From: Mycobacterium marinum
Lineage (GTDB): Bacteria > Actinomycetota > Actinomycetes > Mycobacteriales > Mycobacteriaceae
Assembly: GCF_003391395.1 (NCBI RefSeq)
Contig: NZ_CP024190.1
Location: 2,232,001 to 2,296,000, forward strand
Direction of reading: 5' to 3'
Length of the DNA stretch: 64,000 nt
The stretch's first letter is position 1. Every line of letters begins with the position of its first letter. The notes below the pieces were generated by a model. It was not told where the DNA came from and searched no databases. It saw only the letters and a program-made list of their open reading frames with translations. A program made the position numbers and the translations under genes. This document shows, in pieces, positions 52,663 through 60,872 of the stretch.

Positions 52663-52911
52663 ATGTCATACATGGAGACGCAGACGATCGAACGTCCCGA
52701 TACCGAAGAACGCGTCGACGACGGGACCGGCAGCGACACCCCCAAATTCTTCCACTACGTCAAGAAAGACAAGATCGCCGAGAGCGCGGTCATGGGCAAT
52801 TACGTGGTGGCGTTGTGCGGTGAGGTCTTTCCGGTGACTCGGGCGGCCAAGCCGGGCTCGCCGGTCTGCCCGGATTGCAAGCAGATCTACGAACAGCTCA
52901 AGAGGGACTGA
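52663..52911 (+). CDS. DUF3039 small cysteine protein
   Basis: An 82-residue protein conserved beside sigB and matching Rv2708c in length. It has a possible metal site made of cysteines in VVALCGEVF and PVCPDCKQIY, and otherwise the family motif FHYVKKDKIAESAVMGNYV. ATG at 52663 follows AGGAGG by four bases; ATG at 52672 is spaced too far. It ends exactly against the stop of the convergent YihY gene. No function has been assigned. Confidence 0.87.
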   Translation: MSYMETQTIERPDTEERVDDGTGSDTPKFFHYVKKDKIAESAVMGNYVVALCGEVFPVTRAAKPGSPVCPDCKQIYEQLKRD

Positions 52912-53886
52912 TCAAGACGGCGGGTCGACCGCGGTGTTGGACTGCGGTGACTCCGAATCCGCGGACCCGGTGGCCGCAGCCGTGCGTGCTCGCAGCCAAT
53001 TGCGCAGCCGGTGCGCGTGGGTTGCCGGTGCCGGCCATTCCTCTTGGATGGCGGCGTTGAGTTCGGCGCCGATCATGACCGCAAAACCGCCGAAGAACGC
53101 GAACAGCAGGAAAGCGATCGGGGTGGACAGCGCACCGTAGGTATAGCCGGTGTGAGTGATCCATCCCAAGTAGAACCGCAGCCCCAACGTGGCGATGAGA
53201 AACACCGCCATCGCCAGCACGGCACCCAGGATGAGTCGATGGGTCGGCAGCGGCACCGGCAGCGATACTCGGTACAAGATGATCACCCCGACGGTCAGTA
53301 CCGCGATCAGGGCCGGGTAGTAGCCGAAGTGCATGAGGTTGGACATGCTGTCAGGGATGTGTTCGCTCACCTTGCGCGGGCCCATCACCGCCACTGGCGC
53401 CGAGATGACGATGAACAGCAATCCCACGACGTAGAGAAAGAGTGCGAAGAACCGCTGGCGCACCGGATGACGCAGGGGAGTCTGGTCATGGGCCTCGACG
53501 ATGGCATCGACGTAGGACGAGATCGCCGATGACCCCGCCCACAGCGAGATCAGGAAACCCACCGATACCACCTCACCACGAGCGTTGGCGGTGATGTCGC
53601 GGATGGTGGGTTCAATGATCTCGTCGACCACGCTGGGGGAGAAGAAGCGGTGGGTCATCGAGATGATCGTTTTTTCGATCGCGGGCAACGTGTCCTGCCC
53701 GAACAGCGGAGCCACGTAAGCCAAACTGCCCAACATTCCCAACAGCAGCGGCGGCAGCGACAGCGCCGACCAGAAACCCGCTTGCGCCGACTCGGAAAAG
53801 ATCGAGTCGTCCCAACTCTTGGAGAGGGTTCTTAAACTAATACGCCAGATGTGATGGCGGGACGGCTTGGGGACTTGGTCGCTCAT
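52912..53886 (-). CDS. YihY/BrkB family membrane protein
   Basis: A 324-residue protein with six membrane helices in the UPF0761/YihY (formerly RNase BN) layout. Characteristic stretches are AGFWSALSLPPLLLGMLGSL, GFLISLWAGSSAISSYVDAIVEAHDQ and LSTPIAFLLFAFFGGFAVMIGAELNAAIQEEW. These are membrane proteins of unknown transport role; a nuclease function once claimed for the family was withdrawn. A Pro/Ser/Glu C-terminal tail is cytoplasmic. ATG at 53886. It corresponds to Rv2707 in order. Confidence 0.9.
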   Translation of the reverse strand: MSDQVPKPSRHHIWRISLRTLSKSWDDSIFSESAQAGFWSALSLPPLLLGMLGSLAYVAPLFGQDTLPAIEKTIISMTHRFFSPSVVDEIIEPTIRDITANARGEVVSVGFLISLWAGSSAISSYVDAIVEAHDQTPLRHPVRQRFFALFLYVVGLLFIVISAPVAVMGPRKVSEHIPDSMSNLMHFGYYPALIAVLTVGVIILYRVSLPVPLPTHRLILGAVLAMAVFLIATLGLRFYLGWITHTGYTYGALSTPIAFLLFAFFGGFAVMIGAELNAAIQEEWPAPATHAHRLRNWLRARTAAATGSADSESPQSNTAVDPPS

Positions 53887-53951
53887 ACCAGTCCAGCATT
53901 ACCGAAGACTGCTCGGTCAGCCGACGTTGGCTCCGGGCTGGCTCGGTGCAT

Positions 53952-54137
53952 CTAGTCGCCGCTGACCTCCAGCACTGCGGCTAGCTCGAGCAGCTTGGCC
54001 TCATGCTCGTTGGCGTGATGCTGGCAGAAGAGAAGTACGGCTCCAGAAGGCAGCTTCGCACGCACCCGCGCTGCTGCACTGCAGCGGTCGCAGCGGTCTG
54101 CTCTAGTCAATTCGGGACTGGTCAGAGTTGCGTTCAT
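53952..54137 (-). CDS. Small zinc-finger-like protein (DUF7455-type)
   Basis: A 61-residue protein with CDRC in its first third and FCQHHANEHE in its second, a Cys2-CysHis pattern that could bind zinc; the rest is VRAKLPSGAVLLF. Similar short proteins occur beside sigA in actinobacteria. There is no membrane or signal sequence. The ATG at 54137 is preceded by a GGAGAAG-type site. No partner or role can be named, and it might act as a small nucleic-acid-binding protein. Confidence 0.75.
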   Translation of the reverse strand: MNATLTSPELTRADRCDRCSAAARVRAKLPSGAVLLFCQHHANEHEAKLLELAAVLEVSGD

Positions 54138-54263
54138 GGCTTCTCCGTTCCTGGCGTGAGTTCACTCTGTCAGACGTATGGGGATTTCGCCTTGTTCCCC
54201 GACCGCTGTGAGGTGTGTCGTTTCTCACGAGTTTTTGACCTGCGGGTCGGGCAAGCTGACGGT

Positions 54264-54644
54264 ATGTCTGCGACGGTCGCTTCGCTGGTGCACATGTGCG
54301 GTGCCGAGGAGTGGTTGCACGCTCGTCACCATGGGTGCATAACGCCACAACCTGGTGCCGAGTTCATCCACCTGTCGACGCCCGAACAGGTGCACCTTCC
54401 GGCGAATCGACTGTTCCACGGCCGTCCAGACTTGGTTCTGCTCCACATCGACCCTGCTGCGCTGCAGTCACCGGTGCGGTGGGAACCAGGCGTTCCAACG
54501 GATCCGGCCTCGATGCTATTCCCGCATTTGTATGGGCCGCTGCCGGTGCAGGCGGTGGTCGGGGTGACCGCCTACCGGCCAGGCCCCGACGGCACCTTCG
54601 GGTCGGTCTCGGGGCTTGGCTGCCCGCCTGGCGACTGCACGTAG
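54264..54644 (+). CDS. DUF952 domain protein
   Basis: A 126-residue protein with the DUF952 pattern: HMCGAEEWLHARHHG, FIHLSTPEQVHLPANRLFHGRPDLVLLHIDP, and SMLFPHLYGPLPVQAVVGVTAY. The fold is a small alpha/beta barrel; some members are glutathione-transferase-like, but activity is unknown. The frame is open to 54003, but ATG at 54264 starts the domain. Its last 73 bases overlap the RidA gene end on the opposite strand, so the two coding regions share DNA in different frames. It corresponds to Rv2705c. Confidence 0.85.
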   Translation: MSATVASLVHMCGAEEWLHARHHGCITPQPGAEFIHLSTPEQVHLPANRLFHGRPDLVLLHIDPAALQSPVRWEPGVPTDPASMLFPHLYGPLPVQAVVGVTAYRPGPDGTFGSVSGLGCPPGDCT

Positions 54645-55006
54645 GCGTCGGCTTCGATCTCGACCAGCAAGTCGGGCGCGATGAGTGCGGAGACCTCGAC
54701 CATGGTGGCTACCGGACGGGTGTGGCCGAAGACCTGCGCATGCACGTCGCCGACTTCGCGCCACCGTGAAATGTCGGTCACGTAGATCCGGGTGCGGATC
54801 ACATCGGCGAGGCTGGCCCCGGCATCGGTGAGTGCGACCTCGATGCGCCGCAGGGCGTCTCGGGTTTGCGCGGCGATGTCACCGGCCGGGCCATTGCCGG
54901 TCGTTCCGGCCACCGCGACATGGGGGCCGATGCGAACTGCGCGCGAGTAACCGACGGCCGACTCGAAAGCCGATTCCGACGAAATGATGGTGCGGCTGGT
55001 TGACAT
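54572..55006 (-). CDS. RidA/YjgF family protein
   Basis: A 144-residue trimeric-type protein of the YjgF/YER057c/UK114 family, which hydrolyses reactive imines from PLP enzymes. The patterns VAVAGTTGNGPAGDIAAQTRDALRRIEVALTDAGASLADVIRTRIYVTDI and VATMVEVSALIAPDLLVEIEADAYV are family-typical. The deaminase arginine is Arg in VIRTRIYV region. ATG at 55006 was preferred to GTG at 55015. It is convergent with the DUF952 gene and overlaps it by 73 bases, and corresponds to Rv2704. Confidence 0.9.
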   Translation of the reverse strand: MSTSRTIISSESAFESAVGYSRAVRIGPHVAVAGTTGNGPAGDIAAQTRDALRRIEVALTDAGASLADVIRTRIYVTDISRWREVGDVHAQVFGHTRPVATMVEVSALIAPDLLVEIEADAYVQSPGGQPSPETDPKVPSGPGR

Positions 55007-55120
55007 GCGCGTCACAGTAGGACCTCAGTGGCACTGAGTGCAGCTCAATTTCTTGAGCCGCAGTTCAAGCCGATGCAGCGGGAGGGCAGGCCGAGATGTG
55101 TTGGCAGGCCGCGGCCGGGC

Positions 55121-57085
55121 TCAGGAGTTGCTGGCGTACTGCTCGAAGATCTCGGAGAACTCGAAGGGCGTCTGTTCCACTCCGCTGCCGTTGTTGTTCG
55201 ATACCCCGATATCGCCCGTCTGGTCGCGCGGAAGCTGCCACATCGACAGTTGGCCGATGTTGTTGTCCTGCGCGAACGAGGTCAACGTTTGGGCGTCGGC
55301 GAGGGTGAAGATTTCGCTGGTGTCATCGTTGACGCCGATCATGGGCGTCACGCCGAGCATGGCCCACGCCTGATCGCTGCTGAGCGAGGGATACAGCGTC
55401 ATCAGCTGACCATGAGTGGCGGTCGCGGCGTCGATTGCCGCGGTGCCCATCTGGGTGGTGCCGTCGTAGTAATCCATCGCCATGATGTTCACTGTCGACA
55501 CGTTCACGCCACTGCTGATCGCGGCATTGATCGGCGCCATGCCCTCAGCGGTCAGACCCGAGGGCGCCACCGGAACGGTGTAGGAGACCGTTACCGGGGT
55601 CCCGTTGGCCGTGCCCCACGCCTGGGAGAGCGCGATCGCCTGGGCCTGCAACGTCAGTGCCGAGCTGTTGGTCAGAATGGCGCCTTCGTCGTCGAAGTCG
55701 ATGCTGTAGATCCCATAGGTGCTCATCACCTCTTGATACTGCGCGGCCAACTGGGCGGCGGTGAGAGAGTTGTTCGCGGCGTACACAGCGAGCGGGGTGC
55801 CGGCCTGGCCACCGAAGGAGATGGTCCCGTTGATGCCGGCGTTGGTCATGTTGGTGATCTGGTTCTCGATGTAGGAGATTTGGGAGCCGCCGGTGACGTC
55901 GTAGGCGGTGTACCCACCCCAAGCAGCTTGGCCATTTGTGGTGTCGGCGGTGATGAACGCGAGCGTGACGTCTGTGATGCCCGCGTTGGCGGCGTCAGAG
56001 AAGTTGTATCCGGATCCATCCGGGTAGGGCCACAGCGTGATGTCGACGTAGGGCTTGTACACCCCGGTAGAGCCTGTCCCGGTGATGCCGTCACTGCCGT
56101 TGCTGCCGTTAAGGCCATTGTGACCGCCGGTGCCGCCCAGCAGCGCGTGGTTGACGCCGCCGGTACCGCCCACGCCACCCTGGCCACCGAGCCCGCCGCC
56201 CGCGCCGCCGGCACCGCCGTTGCCGCCGTTTCCGCCAGTGCCGCCGGTACCGCCCAACAGCGCCTGGTTGGCCCCGCCGGCCCCGCCGGCCCCGGCATCA
56301 CCTCCAGCAGCGCCGATGCCGCCGAACCCGCCGCCGCCGCCGGTGCCGCCGGCGCCACCGGTCCCGTCTAGTGAAAGAAGCTGACGGTTGGCCCCGCCGA
56401 TGCCACCGGCACCGCCGGTACCACCGGCGATGTCGCCGCCTGGGGCGCCAGCGCCACCGGCGCCACCGGCGCCACCGTTACCGCCTCCGATCAGCCCATT
56501 GGCTCCGCCGGCGCCACCGTTACCGCCAGGCCCGCCGGCGATAGTGGCGTCCCCGCCGACGCCCCCGTCGCCCCCGCGGCCCCACAGCCCCGCCGACCCA
56601 CCGGCCCCACCGGCGCCGCCGGGCGCACCCGAGCCGCCATTGCCTCCATTGCCCCACAGCCATCCGCCGTCACCGCCGTTTTGCCCGGTGCCTGGGGATC
56701 CGTTGGCTCCATCGCCGATCAGCGGGCGCCCCGTCAGCGCCTGGCTAGGGGCGTTGATCACCGCCAGCAAGCTCTGCTCGAGGTTCTGCAGCGGCGAGGT
56801 GCTGGCTGCTTCGGCTGCCGCGTAGGCGCCACTGGCGCCGCTCAATGTCTCGACAAACTGGTCATGAAAGGCCGAGGCCTGCGCACTGAGCGTCTGAAAC
56901 TGCTGGGCATGGCCGCTGAAGAACCCTGCGATCGCCGCCGAGACCTCGTCCTGTGCCGCGGCCAACACCTGCGTTGTCGAGGGCGCAGCCGTCAAATTCG
57001 CCGACCGAATGGCGATGCCGATCCCGGCCAGGTCCGACGAAACCGTGGTCAGAGCCTCGGGTGTGGCGAACACATAGGACGGCAT
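55121..57085 (-). CDS. PE_PGRS protein fused to a GH18 chitinase-like domain
   Basis: A 654-residue protein. The PE domain (residues 1-100, PSYVFATPEALTTVSSDLAGIG and FSGHAQQFQTLSAQASAFHDQF) targets ESX-5 export and the mycomembrane; the GRPLIGDGANG boundary motif starts a Gly/Ala-rich PGRS region (about 125-335). The C-terminal 315 residues are not PGRS: SFGG at 423-426, S-I-D463-F-D465-D-E467 and MAMDYYDG at 535-542 match in order the SxGG, DxDxE and MxYD motifs of family 18 glycosidases. ATG at 57085 follows GGGAGG. It should cleave a GlcNAc-type glycan, substrate unproved. Position next to sigA differs from M. tuberculosis PE_PGRS47. Confidence 0.88.
   Translation of the reverse strand: MPSYVFATPEALTTVSSDLAGIGIAIRSANLTAAPSTTQVLAAAQDEVSAAIAGFFSGHAQQFQTLSAQASAFHDQFVETLSGASGAYAAAEAASTSPLQNLEQSLLAVINAPSQALTGRPLIGDGANGSPGTGQNGGDGGWLWGNGGNGGSGAPGGAGGAGGSAGLWGRGGDGGVGGDATIAGGPGGNGGAGGANGLIGGGNGGAGGAGGAGAPGGDIAGGTGGAGGIGGANRQLLSLDGTGGAGGTGGGGGFGGIGAAGGDAGAGGAGGANQALLGGTGGTGGNGGNGGAGGAGGGLGGQGGVGGTGGVNHALLGGTGGHNGLNGSNGSDGITGTGSTGVYKPYVDITLWPYPDGSGYNFSDAANAGITDVTLAFITADTTNGQAAWGGYTAYDVTGGSQISYIENQITNMTNAGINGTISFGGQAGTPLAVYAANNSLTAAQLAAQYQEVMSTYGIYSIDFDDEGAILTNSSALTLQAQAIALSQAWGTANGTPVTVSYTVPVAPSGLTAEGMAPINAAISSGVNVSTVNIMAMDYYDGTTQMGTAAIDAATATHGQLMTLYPSLSSDQAWAMLGVTPMIGVNDDTSEIFTLADAQTLTSFAQDNNIGQLSMWQLPRDQTGDIGVSNNNGSGVEQTPFEFSEIFEQYASNS
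56081..56713 (-). repeat. PGRS low-complexity coding repeat
   Basis: GC-rich imperfect repeats of the GCC-GGC-GGC-(T/G)CC type encode GGAGG, GGTGG and GGNGG units in the PE_PGRS gene. Such tracts recombine and slip, so assembly and copy number in this stretch should be treated with caution. Confidence 0.9.
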
Positions 57086-57292
57086 GGGCGACCTCCCGGG
57101 GAGCGTCAGTACTGCCAAAGAACACGATGTGTACGCCGAACACTATGCCCTGGTGCACCGGATCTCAGCAATCGCTGGCGGGTCGCAGCTTTTCGACACG
57201 TCAGGTAGATGGCGACGCCAACGGTCCCCACAACGCGCGGCGCGCGCCGGAGCTGCGGGAGAACCGCTGATCCAGCGCGCTTACGCGGGATG

Positions 57293-58798
57293 TCAGTCCA
57301 GGTAGTCGCGCAGCACCTGCGAGCGGCTGGGGTGGCGCAGCTTGGACATCGTCTTCGACTCGATCTGGCGGATGCGTTCCCGGGTGACGCCGTAGACCTG
57401 GCCGATCTCGTCGAGCGTGCGCGGCTGGCCGTCGGTGAGACCGAAGCGCAGACGTACGACGCCGGCCTCGCGCTCGGAGAGCGTGTCCAGCACCGACTGC
57501 AGCTGGTCTTGGAGCAGGGTGAACGACACGGCATCCACCGCGACGACCGCTTCGCTGTCTTCGATGAAGTCACCGAGCTGGCTGTCGCCTTCGTCACCGA
57601 TGGTCTGGTCCAGCGAGATCGGTTCCCGGGCGTACTGCTGGATCTCCAGCACCTTCTCCGGGGTGATGTCCATTTCTTTGGCCAGCTCCTCCGGCGTGGG
57701 CTCGCGGCCCAGGTCCTGAAGCAGCTCGCGCTGGATGCGGCCCAGCTTGTTGATCACCTCGACCATGTGCACCGGGATCCGGATGGTGCGGGCCTGGTCG
57801 GCCATGGCACGGGTGATGGCCTGGCGGATCCACCACGTCGCGTAGGTGGAGAACTTGTAGCCCTTGGTGTAGTCGAACTTTTCGACCGCACGGATCAGGC
57901 CCAGGTTGCCTTCCTGGATGAGGTCCAGAAACGCCATCCCGCGGCCCGTGTAGCGCTTGGCCAGCGAGACCACCAGACGCAGGTTGGCTTCCAGCAGGTG
58001 GTTTTTCGCACGATCACCGTCGCGGCAGATCCACATCATGTCGCGGCGCTGGGCTGCGGGCAGTTTTTCGCCGCGGTCTGTCAACTCGGCCATCAGCTGT
58101 GTCGCGTAGAGACCGGCCTCGATGCGCTTGGCGAGCTCAACCTCTTCCTCGGCGTTGAGCAGCGCCACCTTGCCGATCTGCTTGAGGTAGGCGCGGACCG
58201 AGTCGGCGGATGCCGTCAGTTCGGCGTCCTTGCGGGCCTGGCGCAATGCCTCCGACTCGTCCTCGTCCCAGACGAAGTCCCCCGAAGCCTTGTCTTTCTC
58301 GCTGGGCTCGGCGATCTCTTCTTCATCGCTAGGGGTTCCCGGCGCCGCGGCCGCGGGTGCCTTGGCCCCAGTGCCGTCCTCGGCGTCGTCGCCCTCTTCC
58401 GAATCGTCGTCGCCCTCGGCCTCGTCGGAGGCCGCTTCGTCCTCGTCTTCGAGGTCATCCAAGTCGAGGTCGAGATCGTCGGAGGAGTCGACGTCGATGT
58501 CCGGATCGGCATCAAGATCGTCAGCGGTGTCCAGATTGGTGTCTGGGTCCGTCGCGCCTTCGCCCGGCGCCTTGGTTCCGCGGGCGGCCTTGGTGCCTCT
58601 GGCCGACGGGCGCGTCTTCTTCGGGGCGTCGCCGGTGGTGGCGTCGTCGGCTTGACCTGTTGTTTTTGCGGCCCGCTTGGCGGGGGCCGCGCCGTTTGCG
58701 GTCTTCGTCGGTCGCTTGGCCCCAGCCTTGGCCGGGGACTTGGTGGCGGTGCGTTTCACCGGCTCACCGGTCTCCGGGCTTGCCTTGGTCGCTGCCAC
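57293..58798 (-). CDS. sigA: Principal sigma factor SigA
   Basis: A 501-residue housekeeping sigma factor. A lysine/alanine-rich and then strongly acidic N-terminus (to about residue 180, with DLDLDDLEDEDEA) is followed by complete regions 1.2 to 4: SADSVRAYLKQIGKVALLNAEEEVELAKRIE, LIQEGNLGLIRAVEKFDYTKGYKFSTYATWWIRQAITRAMADQ, and LTDGQPRTLDEIGQVYGVTRERIRQIESKTMSKLRHPSRSQVLRDYLD. The GTG at 58798 is preceded by GAAGGGG at good spacing; ORF extension to 58822 is less well supported. The non-conserved N-terminus is somewhat shorter than in M. tuberculosis (528 residues). It is a single gene. Confidence 0.97.
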   Translation of the reverse strand: MAATKASPETGEPVKRTATKSPAKAGAKRPTKTANGAAPAKRAAKTTGQADDATTGDAPKKTRPSARGTKAARGTKAPGEGATDPDTNLDTADDLDADPDIDVDSSDDLDLDLDDLEDEDEAASDEAEGDDDSEEGDDAEDGTGAKAPAAAAPGTPSDEEEIAEPSEKDKASGDFVWDEDESEALRQARKDAELTASADSVRAYLKQIGKVALLNAEEEVELAKRIEAGLYATQLMAELTDRGEKLPAAQRRDMMWICRDGDRAKNHLLEANLRLVVSLAKRYTGRGMAFLDLIQEGNLGLIRAVEKFDYTKGYKFSTYATWWIRQAITRAMADQARTIRIPVHMVEVINKLGRIQRELLQDLGREPTPEELAKEMDITPEKVLEIQQYAREPISLDQTIGDEGDSQLGDFIEDSEAVVAVDAVSFTLLQDQLQSVLDTLSEREAGVVRLRFGLTDGQPRTLDEIGQVYGVTRERIRQIESKTMSKLRHPSRSQVLRDYLD

Positions 58799-58933
58799 AT
58801 ACACCCCTTCGGTGGTACTCACTTCCGGCTGCGGCTGGGCGTGCTTAACCGAAAGTGTCTGTTTATGTCGAATGTCGGCGTTGATACCAGCGTGAATACT
58901 CGCTCGCTATCGGTTGGGCTGTCGCCGACGACC

Positions 58934-58939
58934 ATTGTA
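58934..58939 (-). promoter_or_regulatory. Possible -10 element of sigA
   Basis: TACAAT on the minus strand lies 136 bases before the sigA start in a 179-base gap. No convincing -35 element is visible, so this is tentative. Confidence 0.28.
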
Positions 58940-58977
58940 ACTTCACTGCGCGCGTGCACCGCCCGAGCGGGCAGAAT

Positions 58978-59772
58978 TCAGTGCGTCACATCGGTGCTGG
59001 AGGCCATTGCCGCGCCGACAATCCCGGCGGTGTTCTGCAGGGTCGCCGCCACCACCGGCGTGCGGTTCTCCAGCAGGTGCACCCACTTGTCGGCCTTGCG
59101 GCTGATGCCACCGCCGACGATGAAAAGGTCAGGCCAGATCGCGTTTTCGATGGCTACCAGGACCCGCGTCACCTGCTTGGTCCACTTCTCGTAGCTCCAG
59201 TCGTTTTTCTCCTTGACCGACGACGCGGCCCGTTGCTCGGCCTCCTTGCCGCCGACCTCGAGATGGCCAAATTCTGTGTTGGGTATGAGCGCGCCGTTGT
59301 GAATGACCGCCGACCCGATGCCGGTTCCGAAGGTGAGGAGCACCACCAGGCCGGGCTGGTTGTTCCCGGCGCCGTACCGTTCCTCGGCGAGTCCGGCCGC
59401 ATCGGCGTCGTTGAGGATCGTCACGTCCTGGCCGTTCAGTTCGGCGCTGATGACCTCGCGCGCGTTGGTACCGATCCACGACTTGTCCACGTTGGCCGCC
59501 GTCTGAACGATGCCGTGGGTGACCACGCCCGGGTAGGTCACCCCGAGCGGGCCGGTCCAGCCGAATCGATCGACCACCTCGGCGATGGTCTTGGCAACCG
59601 CTGACGGAGTTGCGGGCTGTGGGGTCGCCAGCTTGATGCGCTCGCCGATTAGCTGGCCCGTGTCCAGGTCGACGATCGCGCCTTTGATGCCGCTGCCGCC
59701 GACGTCAATCCCGAATCCGCGATGCGGCTGTGCGGCACCGGCGGTTTGGGCCATTGGGTCGGTGCTGGTCAT
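58978..59772 (-). CDS. ppgK: Polyphosphate glucokinase
   Basis: A 264-residue ROK-type kinase that phosphorylates glucose with inorganic polyphosphate (or ATP). The phosphate loop GIDVGGSGIKGAIVDLDTG, TILNDADAAGLAE (catalytic Asp), LTFGTGIGSAVIHNG and IVGGGISRKADKW are the family signatures; the ROK zinc motif is absent, as in PPGKs. ATG at 59772. It corresponds to Rv2702. Upstream, towards divergent suhB, lies a 52-bp tandem repeat, so the promoter region of both genes is compact and unusual. Confidence 0.95.
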   Translation of the reverse strand: MTSTDPMAQTAGAAQPHRGFGIDVGGSGIKGAIVDLDTGQLIGERIKLATPQPATPSAVAKTIAEVVDRFGWTGPLGVTYPGVVTHGIVQTAANVDKSWIGTNAREVISAELNGQDVTILNDADAAGLAEERYGAGNNQPGLVVLLTFGTGIGSAVIHNGALIPNTEFGHLEVGGKEAEQRAASSVKEKNDWSYEKWTKQVTRVLVAIENAIWPDLFIVGGGISRKADKWVHLLENRTPVVAATLQNTAGIVGAAMASSTDVTH

Positions 59773-59822
59773 CGGATCTCCTCGGCGAGACGTGGCGAGA
59801 CGTTTTGTGTCCGGATCACCTT

Positions 59823-59969
59823 AGCCCGGCGACAAACCAGGCTTGGCCTGGTGAGGAGCGGGCTGTTTGGGGTGAGCCCGGCGACAAACCAGGCTTGGCC
59901 TGGTGAGGAGCGGGCTGTTTGGGGTGAGCCCGGCGACAAACCAGGCTTGGCCTGGTGAGGAGCGGGCTG
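59823..59969. repeat. 52-bp tandem repeat, 2.8 copies, with internal hairpins
   Basis: Units start at 59823, 59875 and 59927; the first two are identical over 52 bases, and the third agrees for 43 bases and then diverges. Each carries ACCAGG-CTTGG-CCTGGT, a 6-bp stem. It fills most of the 225-bp gap between divergent ppgK and suhB and looks like a MIRU/VNTR-type locus. Copy number is likely to vary. Confidence 0.9.
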
Positions 59970-59997
59970 CGCGGGGCGACTGTGATGCGATAGAGCG

Positions 59998-60867
59998 GTG
60001 ACACGACCTGACAACGACCCTGCGCGGCTGCGCGTGGTGGCTGAGACCCTGGCCGCCGAGGCGGCCGAATTCGTGCGCAGCCGGCGCGCCGAGCTGTTTG
60101 GCGCCCATCCGGCCGCGGCTGACGAGTCGGACGCGGTGCGGGCCAAGAGCACCCCGACCGACCCGGTGACCGTCGTCGACACCGATGCGGAACGGTTGCT
60201 GCGCAGTCGACTGGCGCAACTTCGGCCCGGGGACCCGATCGTGGGGGAGGAGGGTGGCGGTCCCGCGGATTCGGCGCCGGCGCCCGACGATGCCGTTACC
60301 TGGGTGCTGGATCCCATCGACGGCACCGTGAACTTCGTCTACGGCATCCCGGCCTATGCGGTGTCGATCGGCGCCCAGGTGGGTGGCGTGTCGGTGGCCG
60401 GGGCGGTCGCCGACGTCGTGGGCCGCAGCGTGTATTCGGCGGCGCTTGGCCAGGGCGCCCACGTCACCGACGAGCAGGGAACCCGCGAGCTGCGCTGCAC
60501 CGCGGTGGAGGATTTGTCGATGGCGTTGCTGGGCACCGGGTTTGGCTACTCGGCGGGACGCCGGGCCACCCAGGCCGCCCTGCTGGCCCGGATGCTGCCA
60601 ATGGTCCGCGACGTGCGCCGGATCGGTTCGGCGGCGCTGGACCTGTGCATGGTCGCGGCCGGCCGTCTCGACGCCTACTACGAGCACGGGCTGCAGTTGT
60701 GGGATCGCGCCGCGGGAGCGCTGATCGCCGCCGAGGCCGGAGCGCGGGTGGTGTTGCCCGCCTCGGATGTCGTTGGCGCCGGTTTGGTCGTCGCCGCCGC
60801 GCCCGGGGTCGCCGATGAGCTGCTGGGGGTCCTGAAGCGACTCAATGCGCTCGAACCCCTGGACTGA
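59998..60867 (+). CDS. suhB: Inositol monophosphatase family protein SuhB
   Basis: A 289-residue lithium-sensitive phosphatase that makes myo-inositol from inositol 1-phosphate for phosphatidylinositol and mycothiol synthesis. The metal motifs are VGEEGGG near residue 81, WVLDPIDGTVNF near 101, and the C-terminal LQLWDRAAGALIAAEAGARV; the active-site acids are all present. GTG at 59998 starts 28 bases after the tandem repeat. It corresponds to Rv2701c by order. The gene stands alone, and convergent cei follows five bases later. Confidence 0.94.
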   Translation: MTRPDNDPARLRVVAETLAAEAAEFVRSRRAELFGAHPAAADESDAVRAKSTPTDPVTVVDTDAERLLRSRLAQLRPGDPIVGEEGGGPADSAPAPDDAVTWVLDPIDGTVNFVYGIPAYAVSIGAQVGGVSVAGAVADVVGRSVYSAALGQGAHVTDEQGTRELRCTAVEDLSMALLGTGFGYSAGRRATQAALLARMLPMVRDVRRIGSAALDLCMVAAGRLDAYYEHGLQLWDRAAGALIAAEAGARVVLPASDVVGAGLVVAAAPGVADELLGVLKRLNALEPLD

Positions 60868-60872
60868 GTCGG

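Noticed and set aside
56081..56825. Proline-rich open frames on the plus strand across the PGRS region
   Set aside because: They are the complement of Gly/Ala codon repeats of the PE_PGRS gene and have no independent start signals.
59823..59969. CRISPR array
   Set aside because: The units abut with no unique spacers and no cas genes are present.
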